DNA from: Streptomyces nodosus
Lineage (GTDB): Bacteria; Actinomycetota; Actinomycetes; Streptomycetales; Streptomycetaceae
Direction: 5' to 3'
Assembly: GCF_008704995.1 (NCBI RefSeq)
Contig: NZ_CP023747.1
Location: 3,374,501 to 3,438,500, forward strand
DNA: 64,000 nucleotides
The notes beneath the pieces were generated by a model that saw only the letters and a program-made list of their open reading frames with translations, ran no database searches and was not told where the DNA came from. Below, in pieces: positions 17,307-25,873 of the stretch (within the stretch, counting starts at the first letter, position 1; each line of letters begins with the position of its first letter). Both the position numbers and the translations under genes were made by a program.

Positions 17307-17819
17307 CTATTCGGAGACGGTGAAGTAGCGCGCGACCGCGGCCACGATCTCGGCCTCGCCGACCCTGTCGTCGCCGTCCGCGTCGAGGGCCGAGGCGACC
17401 GCCGCGGCGATGTCCTCGCGCACCCCGAGGGCCTTCAGGACCCGGGCGGTCTCCTGGACCGTGGCCGCGCCGTCCCGGTCGCCGTCCGCCACGGCCAGCG
17501 CCGCGTGCAGAAAGGGGCGGGCGATCTCCGCGAACCGATCGGGGTTGTCGCGCAGTCGCTTGACCGCGCCGCCGACGAACTCCTCGCGGGTGATGCGCTG
17601 GTCGCCGTCCCGGTCCGCGATCCCGGCCATGCCCTGCCAGAACGCCTCGCCCCCGGCATACAGGGCCTGCCCCTGCTCGGACCGGGCCGCGGTGCCGAAC
17701 TCGGCGAGGACCGCCTTGGCCGCCGCGCTGAAGTCCTCGCGGTCGATATAGCCGTTGCGATCCTGGTCGAAGGTGGCGAAACGCGCGGCGATCCTTCGCT
17801 CGTACTCGGTGCTGACCAT
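17307..17819 (-). CDS. Four-EF-hand calcium-binding protein (calerythrin/CabD type)
   Basis: 170 aa with four 12-residue EF-hand loops: D18-D29 (DQDRNGYIDRED), D69-E80 (DRDGDQRITREE), D112-E123 (DGDRDGAATVQE) and D146-E157 (DADGDDRVGEAE). Loops 1, 2 and 4 keep the Asp/Glu ligands at positions 1, 3, 5 and 12 or close to that; loop 3 has Ala at position 7-8 and may bind weakly. The protein is cytosolic, without signal peptide, and resembles the sarcoplasmic-calcium-binding-type proteins of Streptomyces and Saccharopolyspora, which buffer or sense Ca2+. ATG 17819 is used because the long upstream extension of the frame is Arg/Pro-rich. Confidence 0.92.
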   Translation of the reverse strand: MVSTEYERRIAARFATFDQDRNGYIDREDFSAAAKAVLAEFGTAARSEQGQALYAGGEAFWQGMAGIADRDGDQRITREEFVGGAVKRLRDNPDRFAEIARPFLHAALAVADGDRDGAATVQETARVLKALGVREDIAAAVASALDADGDDRVGEAEIVAAVARYFTVSE

Positions 17820-18079
17820 GTGTTCTCGGGCCGCCTCACGTGACGTCGGGGGGTTTCTGGCACGGAGCGTACGACGCCGGGGACGTCCGGAGAGACGGAA
17901 AACGACGCTTGTACCAAGACCGCGGGAATTCCCGGACAACAGTGTGGCTGTCCTGCGTCTTTGTGATGATCTTGCTGTGCCGCGGCCACGGGGCGGGGCC
18001 AGATGTCTTCCGGGTGTCTCCGCACGGGGCGGCGGAGGGGGCTCGCGAAGGGCCCGGGGGCGGGAGGCGGTCCGTACGG

Positions 18080-18454
18080 TTACGCGGACAGGGGCCTGGA
18101 GTCGTCCTCGGTGGCGGATGTGACATCCGGACGGACGTCGAAGAGCCGGCGCACGCCCAGCGCGGCGAGGACCCGTTCGACATGGGCGCCCTGGGTGCCG
18201 TTCCGCCCGGGCAGGATCAGTCTGAGCCGGCCCCGGCAGGAACGCATCAGCCGACGGGTGGCGATCAGCACGCCGACCCCGCTGGAGTCGCAGAAGACGA
18301 CCTCGGAGAGGTCCAGGACGAGGTCGTGGCGGCCGTCCGCCACCGCGTCGTGCACCCGTCGGCGCAGCACCGGCGAGGTCAGCAGATCCAGCTCGCCCGC
18401 CACCCGGAGCACGGCCCATCCACCGCGCTCCTCGAAGGTCACTTCGAGCGTCAC
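18080..18454 (-). CDS. STAS-domain anti-sigma-factor antagonist
   Basis: 124 aa. STAS core: GGWAVLRVAGELDLLTSPVL, LVLDLSEVVFCDSSGVGVLI (split for length), with the phosphorylatable serine in the D-S-S-G motif. Then RLRLILPG and HVERVLAALGVRRLFDV. It belongs to the SpoIIAA/RsbV family, which releases sigma factors by binding their RsbW-like anti-sigma kinase; the orphan kinase nearby is a possible partner. GTG 18454 is chosen because GGGAGG lies 7 nt upstream; longer frames start inside poor context. About 35 acidic residues follow the STAS fold. Confidence 0.9.
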   Translation of the reverse strand: MTLEVTFEERGGWAVLRVAGELDLLTSPVLRRRVHDAVADGRHDLVLDLSEVVFCDSSGVGVLIATRRLMRSCRGRLRLILPGRNGTQGAHVERVLAALGVRRLFDVRPDVTSATEDDSRPLSA

Positions 18455-18608
18455 CGCCACGCCTCCCGCTTGCGACCCCTGACCGGACTGTCCGGCCGGA
18501 ACGGAATCGGTTCCTACGTTTCCTTCAGCGCGGCTGCCCCGACGCCCCTCCATGAAACACCGAACTGTCGATCGAATGCGCGTGGCAGATGAGCCAATCC
18601 GGCAGGCC

Positions 18609-19490
18609 TCAGGCGAAAACCACCGTCCGCCGGCCGTTCAGCAGGATCCGGCGCTCGGCGTGCCACTTGACCGCGCGCGCCAGTGCCTGGCACTCCACAT
18701 CGCGGCCGATCGCGACCAGCTGGTCCGGGGTCACACCGTGGCCCACCCGCTCGACCTCCTGCTCGATGATCGGGCCCTCGTCGAGATCGGCCGTCACATA
18801 GTGCGCGGTGGCCCCGATCAGCTTCACCCCACGCGCATGCGCCTGGTGGTAGGGCTTGGCCCCCTTGAAGCTCGGCAGGAAGGAGTGATGGATGTTGATG
18901 ATCCGGCCGCTGAGCTGCTTGCACAGATCGTCCGAGAGCACCTGCATATAGCGGGCCAGCACCACCAGCTCGACATCCAGCTCGCGCACCAGCTCCAGCA
19001 CCCGCGCCTCGGCCTCCGCCTTGGTGTCCTTGGTCACCGGGACATGGTGGAAGGGAGTGTTGTACGAGCCCACCAACTCGGCGAAGTCGGTGTGGTTGGA
19101 CACCACGGCCGCGATCTCGGCGGGCAGTGCGCCGGTCCGGGCGCGGAAGAGCAGGTCGTTCAGACAGTGTCCGAACTTGCTGACCATCAGGACGACACGC
19201 ATCTTCTCGTCGGCCCGGTGGATCTGCCAGTCCATCTGGAAGGAGTCGCCGATCGCCGCGAAGCTGGCCCGCAGCTTGGCCACCGTCACCGGCGGCTCCG
19301 CCGAGAAGTGGACCCGCATGAAGAACAGTCCGGTGTCGTCGTCGCCGAACTGCTGGCTGTCCACGATGTTGCAGCCGGTCATGAACAGATAGCTGGACAC
19401 GGCGTGCACGATGCCCTGCTTGTCCGGGCAGGACAGGGTGAGGACGTACTGGTCGGCGGGGGCCGCGGGCCGGGCGGACTGCTCAGTCAT
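18609..19490 (-). CDS. purU: Formyltetrahydrofolate deformylase
   Basis: 293 aa. N-terminal ACT domain (about residues 14-95: YVLTLSCPDKQGIVHAVSSY, then the QQFGDDDTGLFFMRVHF strand). The C-terminal formyl-transferase fold has MVSKFGHCLNDLL, YMQVLSDDL and the catalytic N-H-D set in IINIHHSFLPSF and ADLDEGPIIEQ. PurU hydrolyses 10-formyl-THF to formate and THF, balancing the one-carbon pool. Length and motifs are canonical. The ATG start follows a short spacer; the upstream region is GC-rich with no evident regulator site. Confidence 0.97.
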   Translation of the reverse strand: MTEQSARPAAPADQYVLTLSCPDKQGIVHAVSSYLFMTGCNIVDSQQFGDDDTGLFFMRVHFSAEPPVTVAKLRASFAAIGDSFQMDWQIHRADEKMRVVLMVSKFGHCLNDLLFRARTGALPAEIAAVVSNHTDFAELVGSYNTPFHHVPVTKDTKAEAEARVLELVRELDVELVVLARYMQVLSDDLCKQLSGRIINIHHSFLPSFKGAKPYHQAHARGVKLIGATAHYVTADLDEGPIIEQEVERVGHGVTPDQLVAIGRDVECQALARAVKWHAERRILLNGRRTVVFA

Positions 19491-19648
19491 GCAGGCCAGC
19501 GTCTCACGTCCGGGCCCGCCGCGGACGGCTGTCCCGCCACCCGGACGGCGCGTGCCCCGGCGTCACCCGGACGGCCCGGGATCCGCACCGCCCGGGCGCC
19601 GGGCCGGCCGTGGAAAGGGGCCGTGTGAACCGGGTCACGCGGACCGCA

Positions 19649-20167
19649 TCACGCGGACCGGGTCAGGATCCGCAGCACCTCAAGGGACTGCGGCGGGACG
19701 TCCGGGTCGTCGCCGTCGCTCATCGCGAGCCGCACATGGGCGTCGCGGGCCGCCCGCAGCGCGTCCGGCCATCCCTGGTGGTCGAGATAGGCCTGCACCG
19801 GCGCGTCCGGGCCGACCTGGTGCATGATCCGCAGCACCCGCAGCACGGCGGTGTCGACCAGCGCCGCCTCCTGCGAGTCACGGAAGATCGTGCCGACGTA
19901 CTTCTCGGCGGACCAGTTGTCCAGCCAGGTGTCCTCGACCAGGCGGTACACGGCGTCGGTGACGTCGCCGTACCCCTCGACACCGGTCAGCCAGACGTCC
20001 CGTTGGAACACCGGATCGGAGAGCATGTGCAGCGCGGAGCGCACATTGCTGCGCCAGCGCCACCATGGCATGTCATTGAGTGGCATGCCGCCCATGGTGG
20101 AGGAGCGACGGCCGCGACGGGAAGAGTTCTCCGAACCTTGCACGGTCACCGATCGTACGGTCTCCAT
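19649..20167 (-). CDS. Conserved Streptomyces hypothetical protein (SCO4402-like)
   Basis: 172 aa. After a basic N-terminal segment (SSRRGRRSSTMGG) comes a helical region MPLNDMPWWRWRSNVRSALH, then GVEGYGDVTDAVYRLVEDTW and YVGTIFRDSQEAALVDTAVL. I recognise it as a conserved protein found next to purU in Streptomyces, but no function is known to me. It is soluble, with no signal peptide, and has many Trp/Asp residues. An internal ATG (20095, MGGMPL) is a possible start. Divergent from the lipoprotein gene with 99 bp between starts. Confidence 0.8.
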   Translation of the reverse strand: METVRSVTVQGSENSSRRGRRSSTMGGMPLNDMPWWRWRSNVRSALHMLSDPVFQRDVWLTGVEGYGDVTDAVYRLVEDTWLDNWSAEKYVGTIFRDSQEAALVDTAVLRVLRIMHQVGPDAPVQAYLDHQGWPDALRAARDAHVRLAMSDGDDPDVPPQSLEVLRILTRSA

Positions 20168-20266
20168 GATCTCCGGATCATCTGGCCCCGTAATTCACCC
20201 CTGTGTCACCTTTCGTTGATCATCGGTCACATTCGGGTTAGTGGTGTAACGGAATCGTGTGGGTCC

Positions 20267-21595
20267 ATGACCGGCAGGCGACGCATGTCCTCCCCTACCA
20301 GCTCCCGTGTTCCGGGCACCTCCCGGACCAGGGCGATTCCCCGCGTCAAGGCCGCCCTGTTCTCGGTGGGCGCACTGGTGGCCGGCGCTTCGCTGGCCGT
20401 GGCCTGCGGGGTGGTCCCCGGTGTCCCGGGGGGCTCCGGGGACGAGACCGTGACCGTGATGACCTGGGCGCCGGAGAAGACCAAGGCGACCAACAAGCCG
20501 GGTATGCCGGCGATGGCGAAGGCGTACGAACGCTGGGTCAATGCACACGGCGGCCTCGGCGGCCGCAAGCTCCACGTGCTGACCTGCAACGACCACAACG
20601 ACTACATCGGCGCCGCCAAATGCGCCCGCCTCGCCGTCAAGGAGAAGGTGGTGGCGGTCGTCGGCTCCTACAGCCAGTTCGGCTCCTACACCCTCTCCCC
20701 GCTGGAGTTGGCGGGCATCCCCTACATCGGCGGCTACGGACTGACCGACGTCGAGTTCAAGAGCGTGCTCTCCTACCCCGTCAACGGCGGTCAGCCCGCG
20801 CTGCTGGCCGGGCTCGGCGAGGAACTGGGCAAGAGCTGCGGCCCGGTGGCCCTGGTGCGTCCCGACACCGTCGCCGGCGACCAGCTGCCCGTGCTGCTCG
20901 ACTCCGGGCTGAAGGCCGGGAATCACGCGCCGGCCGAGGATGTGCGCGCGGCCGAGGAGGCCACCGAGCTCGACGAGCAGGCGCGCCGGGCCCTGGCGAG
21001 GGCGACCGGGAACCCGCAGGGCAAGGGGTGTGTGGTGCACGCGCTCGACGAGCGCACCAATACGTTCATGGACTCCTTCCGGCGTCTGAGCGGGGACTAC
21101 CCGGCGGTGCGCACCGCCTCGGTGCTCGGCAGTGTCGACCAGTCGCTGATCGACGCCTCGGGCGGTGCCTCCGGCCCGTACGAAGGGGCGTATGTCAGCG
21201 GCTGGTACCCGGACGCGGGTGACTCGCGCTGGGACGGGATGAGGAAGGTGATCCGCGAACAGGCCTTCGGCGACAACCGGATCGACCCGGCGGACGCGGG
21301 CGTGCAGACCACCTGGATCGCCTACACGGTCCTGAGGCAGACCGTGGAGTCGCTCGGCGGCGGTGAGGTGTCCGCGCGCACCATCCGCTCGGCCCTCGAC
21401 AGCGGTCTGCAGATCGACACGGGCGGACTGACGCCGCCCCTGCGCTGGCGCTTCCAGGATCTGACCGCCGTCGTCGACTTCCCCCGGCTGGTCAATTCCG
21501 ATGTGACCCTGCAAGTCGTGCGCCGCGGGCGGCTGGTGTCGGCCCGCCAAGGGTTTGTGAATGTGGCGAAGACCCTGGAGAGCACGGCCCGGTAG
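20267..21595 (+). CDS. ABC-transporter substrate-binding lipoprotein, branched-chain-amino-acid type
   Basis: 442 aa. Lipoprotein signal: basic start MTGRRRM, hydrophobic core ALFSVGALVAGASLAVAC with lipobox LAVAC. Then a type I periplasmic-binding fold (LivK/Peripla_BP_6): VMTWAPEKTKATNKPGMPAM, WVNAHGGLGGRKLHVLTCND, VVAVVGSYSQFGSYTLSPLE, GIPYIGGYGLTDVEFKS. No permease or ATPase genes accompany it, so it is an orphan binding protein or receptor anchored to the outer face of the membrane. The frame is open far upstream on this strand; ATG 20267 is chosen because the signal peptide starts there. A second ATG at 20285 is possible. Confidence 0.88.
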   Translation: MTGRRRMSSPTSSRVPGTSRTRAIPRVKAALFSVGALVAGASLAVACGVVPGVPGGSGDETVTVMTWAPEKTKATNKPGMPAMAKAYERWVNAHGGLGGRKLHVLTCNDHNDYIGAAKCARLAVKEKVVAVVGSYSQFGSYTLSPLELAGIPYIGGYGLTDVEFKSVLSYPVNGGQPALLAGLGEELGKSCGPVALVRPDTVAGDQLPVLLDSGLKAGNHAPAEDVRAAEEATELDEQARRALARATGNPQGKGCVVHALDERTNTFMDSFRRLSGDYPAVRTASVLGSVDQSLIDASGGASGPYEGAYVSGWYPDAGDSRWDGMRKVIREQAFGDNRIDPADAGVQTTWIAYTVLRQTVESLGGGEVSARTIRSALDSGLQIDTGGLTPPLRWRFQDLTAVVDFPRLVNSDVTLQVVRRGRLVSARQGFVNVAKTLESTAR

Positions 21596-21682
21596 GGCCC
21601 CCGCGCGTCACAGAGAACGTCGAAGCGGTGTGCGCCGCCACCCGGCCGGGAGGGCTCGGGGCGGCGGCGCACACCGCCGTGC

Positions 21683-23071
21683 TCACAGCTGGGTCGGCTG
21701 GCGCTGGGTCAGGCCGTACTGCTGGGCGATGGTGTTCCACAGCCGCGCGGCCTTCTCCTTCTCGGCGGTGGCCGTGCCGCTGGCCTTGTTGCCCTCCGCC
21801 GTCTCGCCGGTGGGGCGCGCCTGGCCCTTCTTGCACGCCTTCTTCTGGCCGGCGACCTGGTCGGCCCAGGCGGCGTAGTGGTTGTCGGCGGACTCGGACG
21901 CGCGCCAGGCGTTGGTGAGCGCGGTGGTCAGCTCCTCGTGGTCGGGCAGCTTGTCGACACCTATCTGGGACAGCCGGGTGACCAGCTCGTTGCGCTGCTT
22001 GGCCGCGTCCCGCAGATCGTTGGCCGCCTGGCCGAGGTTCTGGCACCCCTTGATCTCGTCGACCGCCTTGATCACCGCGCCGCGGCTGTTTCCGCTGTCG
22101 GCGAGCAGCTTGTCCAGCGCCTCGGCCTGTCCCTTGGCCGGATCGGCACCCTCGTCCTTCTGCTGCTCGGGAGCGCTCTCGGCCGGAGCGGTCGCCGCGA
22201 CGGAGGTGCTGTCGTCGTCCTTGCGGTCGCTGCCGTCGCCCCCGCTGAGCAGGGCACCGGCCCCGATACCGAGGACGACGATGCCGATACCGGCGGCCGC
22301 CAGCAGCGGCACCCGGGAGGAGCCACGGCCGCCGCCTCCGTCGCCGCCGCTCCGCCGGGCCGCCGCCCGGCCGCCCGGCGCGTCGTCGAACTGCGGCAGA
22401 TTCTGGGTGGACTCGGCGGCACCCGCGTCATGGCGGAACAGATTGTCGAACTCGGCCGGCGTCTGACGGTCACCGCCCGCCGCGTCCTGGCCCGCCCCGT
22501 ACGGCGCCGGTCCCGGCTGACCGCCGGGCACGGGCGGCAGGTACTGGGTGGCCTGGGCGTCGGGATCGGCGCCGGGCCGGGGGCCGCCGGGGGCCCCGTG
22601 GAAGGGCGTCGCACCGTCCGCGGGGCTCTCCGGCGGCAGCGCCCCCGGTCCCACCGGCGGGATGTACTGCGTCGCGCCCTCGTCGGCCCCGGCGGGCACC
22701 GGGGGGATGTACTGCGTGGCGGCCTCGCCGACGGCGGGCGGCAGAGACGCCGCCCCCTGCTGGTGGGCGCCCGACTCCCAGGACGGCTGTGCGCCCGGGG
22801 CTCCCCACTCCGCCCCCGGGGCCGCACCGGGCTGCTGGGGCGCGCCCCACTGCTGCCCGGCGTCACCGTGCCAGTTCTGGGCGGGCGCCGACTGGGCGGA
22901 CTGCCCCGGGCCCCACGGCTGGCCCCAGGCCTGGCCGCCGGCGGGAACGGCTGAACCGCTTGCTGCGGGCTGCTGGCCCGGCAGCAGGGGCTCGCCGCCG
23001 TCGGAGGGCAGCACGATGCCTTCGTGCGCGGGCCGCGCCGAGGGCTCCTCGCCCTGTCCACTCTGCGTCAC
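21683..23071 (-). CDS. Single-pass membrane protein with Pro-rich repeat cytoplasmic domain
   Basis: 462 aa, start GTG 23071 with AGGAG 5 nt upstream. Residues 1 to about 250 are disordered and rich in Pro, Gly, Gln, with the motif ATQYIPPV repeated twice, a third ATQYLPPV and a degenerate ESTQNLPQF. One TM helix follows (VPLLAAAGIGIVVLGIGAGA) near residue 270, preceded by basic residues, so the N-terminal part is cytoplasmic. The extracellular part (about 180 residues) contains a helical region with two cysteines (IKGCQNLGQAANDLRDAAKQ; GQKKACKKG). The TQYIPP motifs contain Thr and resemble phosphoacceptor or scaffold motifs. No known function. Confidence 0.85.
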   Translation of the reverse strand: MTQSGQGEEPSARPAHEGIVLPSDGGEPLLPGQQPAASGSAVPAGGQAWGQPWGPGQSAQSAPAQNWHGDAGQQWGAPQQPGAAPGAEWGAPGAQPSWESGAHQQGAASLPPAVGEAATQYIPPVPAGADEGATQYIPPVGPGALPPESPADGATPFHGAPGGPRPGADPDAQATQYLPPVPGGQPGPAPYGAGQDAAGGDRQTPAEFDNLFRHDAGAAESTQNLPQFDDAPGGRAAARRSGGDGGGGRGSSRVPLLAAAGIGIVVLGIGAGALLSGGDGSDRKDDDSTSVAATAPAESAPEQQKDEGADPAKGQAEALDKLLADSGNSRGAVIKAVDEIKGCQNLGQAANDLRDAAKQRNELVTRLSQIGVDKLPDHEELTTALTNAWRASESADNHYAAWADQVAGQKKACKKGQARPTGETAEGNKASGTATAEKEKAARLWNTIAQQYGLTQRQPTQL

Positions 23072-23328
23072 CGGGACTCCTACGAATGGGGGACCTTCGG
23101 AATCGTCGGCCCACGCTACCGGGTCCCCCGAGCCGCATGCCACGCAGCACAGGGCGTGATCTTGTACCCAGGTGACCGGAGTAACAAAACCAGGACGCGA
23201 AGCGCTGTTTAAAGCCCTCCCCATTCACGCACCCGTCAGCCACCCTTCGTTCCCCGGGCCTTCACATCCCCGTGGGTGTGCCGTAAGGGTTCCGGCCGCA
23301 GCCCCTGGCGGCGGCTCCGGCCCCGGCG

Positions 23329-24711
23329 CTACGCCGCCGCCATGTCGAGCCGCGCCCCGAACTCCCGTACCGCCGCCTCCTCCCGGTACGGCTCCAGCCG
23401 CTGCCGCAGGTCCTCCAGATACTCGGCCCCGCGGTCGGACCGCAGCGTGCCGAGCAGTTCCACCGCCTTCAGACCCGTGTGGCAGGCCTGTTCGACCTCG
23501 CGCCGCTGCACCTGGGCCGTGGCGAGCAGCACATGGCCGATCGCCCGGCGCCGGGCCCGGGACTCGGGGTGTCCGGCGAGCGCCTCCTCCGCGTACCGCG
23601 CCGCCGCCTCGCCCTGTCCCAGGTCCCGGTGGCAGTGGGCCAGTTCGTCCGCCAGATACGCCCGGTCGAAGTGGGCGATCCAGGGCGGGTCGTCCCCGGA
23701 CGACGCCTCGGACGACTCCAGCGCGGTGAGCGCCCGCCCCGACGCGAGCTGGGCCGCGCGGGCGTCGCCCAGCAGCGCGTGTCCGCGCGCCTCGGCGGCG
23801 TGGAACATCGCCTCCGCCCGCGGTGTCACCCGCCCACGGGCGCCCTCCTGGGCGGCGCGCGCCAACTGCGCGATCTCCCGGGGGTTTCCGAGCTGGGCCG
23901 CGAGATGGCTCATGGAGGCGGCGAGCACATAGCCGCCGTAGCCCCGGTCGCCGGCCGCCTGCGCCAGCCTGAGTGCCTGGATGTAGTACCGCTGGGCGAG
24001 TCCCGGCTGCCCGGTGTCCACGGCCATGTACCCGGCGAGTTCGGTCAGCCGCGCGACGGCGGCGAAGAGTTCACGTCCGACGGCGTCCCGGTAGGAGCCC
24101 GCCAGCAGCCCCGAGACGACGCTGTTGAGGTAGTGCACGACGACCGGGCGGACATGCCCGCTGCCGAACCGGTGGTCCAGGTCGACCAGCGCCTGGGTCA
24201 TCGCCCGCACCGCGGCCACGTCCGAGGGACCCACCCGGGACCCTGCCGAGCGCGCGATCTGCGAGTCCGGGGTGGAGATGAGCCAGTCACGGCTCGGTTC
24301 GACGAGCGCCGACGCGGCGACCGAGGAGCCGGAGAGGAAGTCCCGGCGTCCGACGTCGCTGCGCCACAGCTCGCAGACCTGCTCTATGGCGCCGAGGACC
24401 GTCGGCGAGAACTGCAGGCCCACGCCCGAGGCGAGGTTCTTGCCGTTGGCCATGCCGATCTCGTCGATCGTGACCGTGCGCCCCAGCTTGCGGCCGAGCG
24501 CCTCGGCGATGATCGCCGGCGCCCGGCCCCTCGGCTGCTGCCCCCGCAGCCAGCGGGCCACCGAGGTCTTGTCGTAGCGCAGATCGAGACCGTGTTCCGC
24601 GCCGCACATGTTGACCCGGCGGGCGAGCCCCGCGTTGGAGCAGCCCGCTTCCTGGATGAGCGCCTGCAGCCGTTCGTTCGGCTGTCGCGCGACAAGAGGC
24701 CTTGCGGCCAT
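23329..24711 (-). CDS. HTH/TPR regulatory protein (NsdA-like)
   Basis: 460 aa. An N-terminal HTH region (residues about 10-80: NERLQALIQEAGCSNAGLAR, SVARWLRGQQPRGRAPAII, LGRKLGRTVTIDEIGMA), a linker with RRDFLSGSSVAASAL, then TPR-like helices from about 200 to 430 (LTELAGYMAVDTGQPGLAQR, HCHRDLGQGEAAARYAEEAL). This layout is shared by Streptomyces NsdA/NsdB-type proteins that repress antibiotic production and sporulation, but I cannot assign a specific name. The start (ATG 24711) agrees with the domain. An imperfect 25-bp palindrome lies 130 bp upstream. Confidence 0.85.
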   Translation of the reverse strand: MAARPLVARQPNERLQALIQEAGCSNAGLARRVNMCGAEHGLDLRYDKTSVARWLRGQQPRGRAPAIIAEALGRKLGRTVTIDEIGMANGKNLASGVGLQFSPTVLGAIEQVCELWRSDVGRRDFLSGSSVAASALVEPSRDWLISTPDSQIARSAGSRVGPSDVAAVRAMTQALVDLDHRFGSGHVRPVVVHYLNSVVSGLLAGSYRDAVGRELFAAVARLTELAGYMAVDTGQPGLAQRYYIQALRLAQAAGDRGYGGYVLAASMSHLAAQLGNPREIAQLARAAQEGARGRVTPRAEAMFHAAEARGHALLGDARAAQLASGRALTALESSEASSGDDPPWIAHFDRAYLADELAHCHRDLGQGEAAARYAEEALAGHPESRARRRAIGHVLLATAQVQRREVEQACHTGLKAVELLGTLRSDRGAEYLEDLRQRLEPYREEAAVREFGARLDMAAA

Positions 24712-25088
24712 GGCGTACCCCCTGCTTCATGGCTCGGTTCGCCGCACCGAGTCGACGTGTCTTCGGCAGCCGGACCCCGGAGGCGGCAAACGTGCACACC
24801 GGGAGGATCCGGACGGGAAGATCAATGCCCCACGGTCATACCTCTGATGCGAGACATGCGAGGTTTGCCGGGGTAAAAGCTGATGGCCTGTCCCTCCGGT
24901 GGCTACCCGGCCCCCGCCGCCGTTCCCCGTGCGCGCCCCCGGCCGTGCATCCATGCGCCCCGGCCCGGGAGGCGGTGCTCCTCCCCGCGCACGGGACGGG
25001 AGAAGGCCCCGCGCCCCCGCCCTCCCGGAGCGGGAGAGGGGCCCGGACGGCGGCGTAACCCCCGGTCACGGCGGGAGTTGAGTTCATC
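24712..25088. other. Divergent intergenic region with an imperfect palindrome
   Basis: 377 bp between divergent genes. 24840-24864 (ACCTC...GAGGT ends with internal ATG/CAT symmetry) is an imperfect 25-bp palindrome in a locally lower-GC segment (24830-24890), a plausible operator. The remainder, 24890-25080, is very GC-rich with no gene. Confidence 0.5.
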
Positions 25089-25742
25089 GTGGAAGAGACC
25101 ATCGCGGGCCCCGAAGCCGCCCGCATCCCGAAGCAGCGCGGCGATTCGCTCCCGGAGGCCGCCGTACGTTACGCCGAGGAACGCCACTGGGACGTGTTCC
25201 CCGGGACCTGGCTGGAGGCCGTGGCCGGGACGCACCGCTGCTCCTGCGGCCGGTCCGGGTGCCCGCTGCCCGGCGCGCATCCGACGGACGACGACTGGGA
25301 GGGGCGGGCGACCAGCAGCGGGACCGTCGCCCGGCGGCTGTGGTCCGAGCGGCCGACCGCGTCGGTGCTGCTGCCCACCGGCCGCACCTTCGACGCGCTC
25401 GATGTGCCGGAGACCGCGGGCTTCCTGGCGCTCGCCCGTATGGAGCGGATGGAGCTCACGCTCGGGCCCGTGGCCCTCACCCCGGACCGGCGGATGCGGT
25501 TCTTCGTGCTGCCCGGCGCGGCGGCGAAGGTTCCCGACCTGGTGCGGAACCTGGGCTGGTCGCTCCCCTCCCTCGATCTGACCGCCCTCGGCGAGGGCTG
25601 CTACGTGGCCGCGCCGCCCACCCGTTACGGATCACAGGGCGCCGTGCAGTGGGCCTGCCGCCCGACCCCCGCGAACCGCTGGCTGCCGGACGCCGAGGAG
25701 TTGATCTCACCGCTCGCCTACGCGTGCGGAAGATCCCGTTAG
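25089..25742 (+). CDS. Bifunctional primase/polymerase-type (Prim-Pol) domain protein
   Basis: 217 aa, GTG start. The sequence AAVRYAEERHWDVFPGTWLE, CSCGRSGCPLPGAHPTDDDW and, further on, ASVLLPTGRTFDALDVPETA matches the N-terminal Prim-Pol domain of plasmid/phage bifunctional primase-polymerases that is common as a stand-alone chromosomal protein in Streptomyces. The CxCxxxxC cluster could bind zinc. The acidic metal-binding pair of active Prim-Pol (DxD) appears as D-A-L-D (FDALDVPE), so catalysis is doubtful. Function in the host is unknown. It precedes an ABC exporter pair by 130 bp. Confidence 0.82.
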   Translation: MEETIAGPEAARIPKQRGDSLPEAAVRYAEERHWDVFPGTWLEAVAGTHRCSCGRSGCPLPGAHPTDDDWEGRATSSGTVARRLWSERPTASVLLPTGRTFDALDVPETAGFLALARMERMELTLGPVALTPDRRMRFFVLPGAAAKVPDLVRNLGWSLPSLDLTALGEGCYVAAPPTRYGSQGAVQWACRPTPANRWLPDAEELISPLAYACGRSR

Positions 25743-25873
25743 GGCGGGTGTGCGCCCGGCGGCACGAGCGGTGCCGTCCGCACCCGGGGGTTCCGCCGCG
25801 GCGGTCGCGCCCGCGAGGCAGGGCTTTCTCCGGCCAGGGCCGAAAGGAAGCGCGCCCCCGTAGGCTGCTTCAT

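Noticed and set aside
19610..21595. Long frame extending the substrate-binding protein upstream by 219 codons
   Set aside because: The extension overlaps the SCO4402-like gene on the other strand, and a signal peptide starts at ATG 20267.
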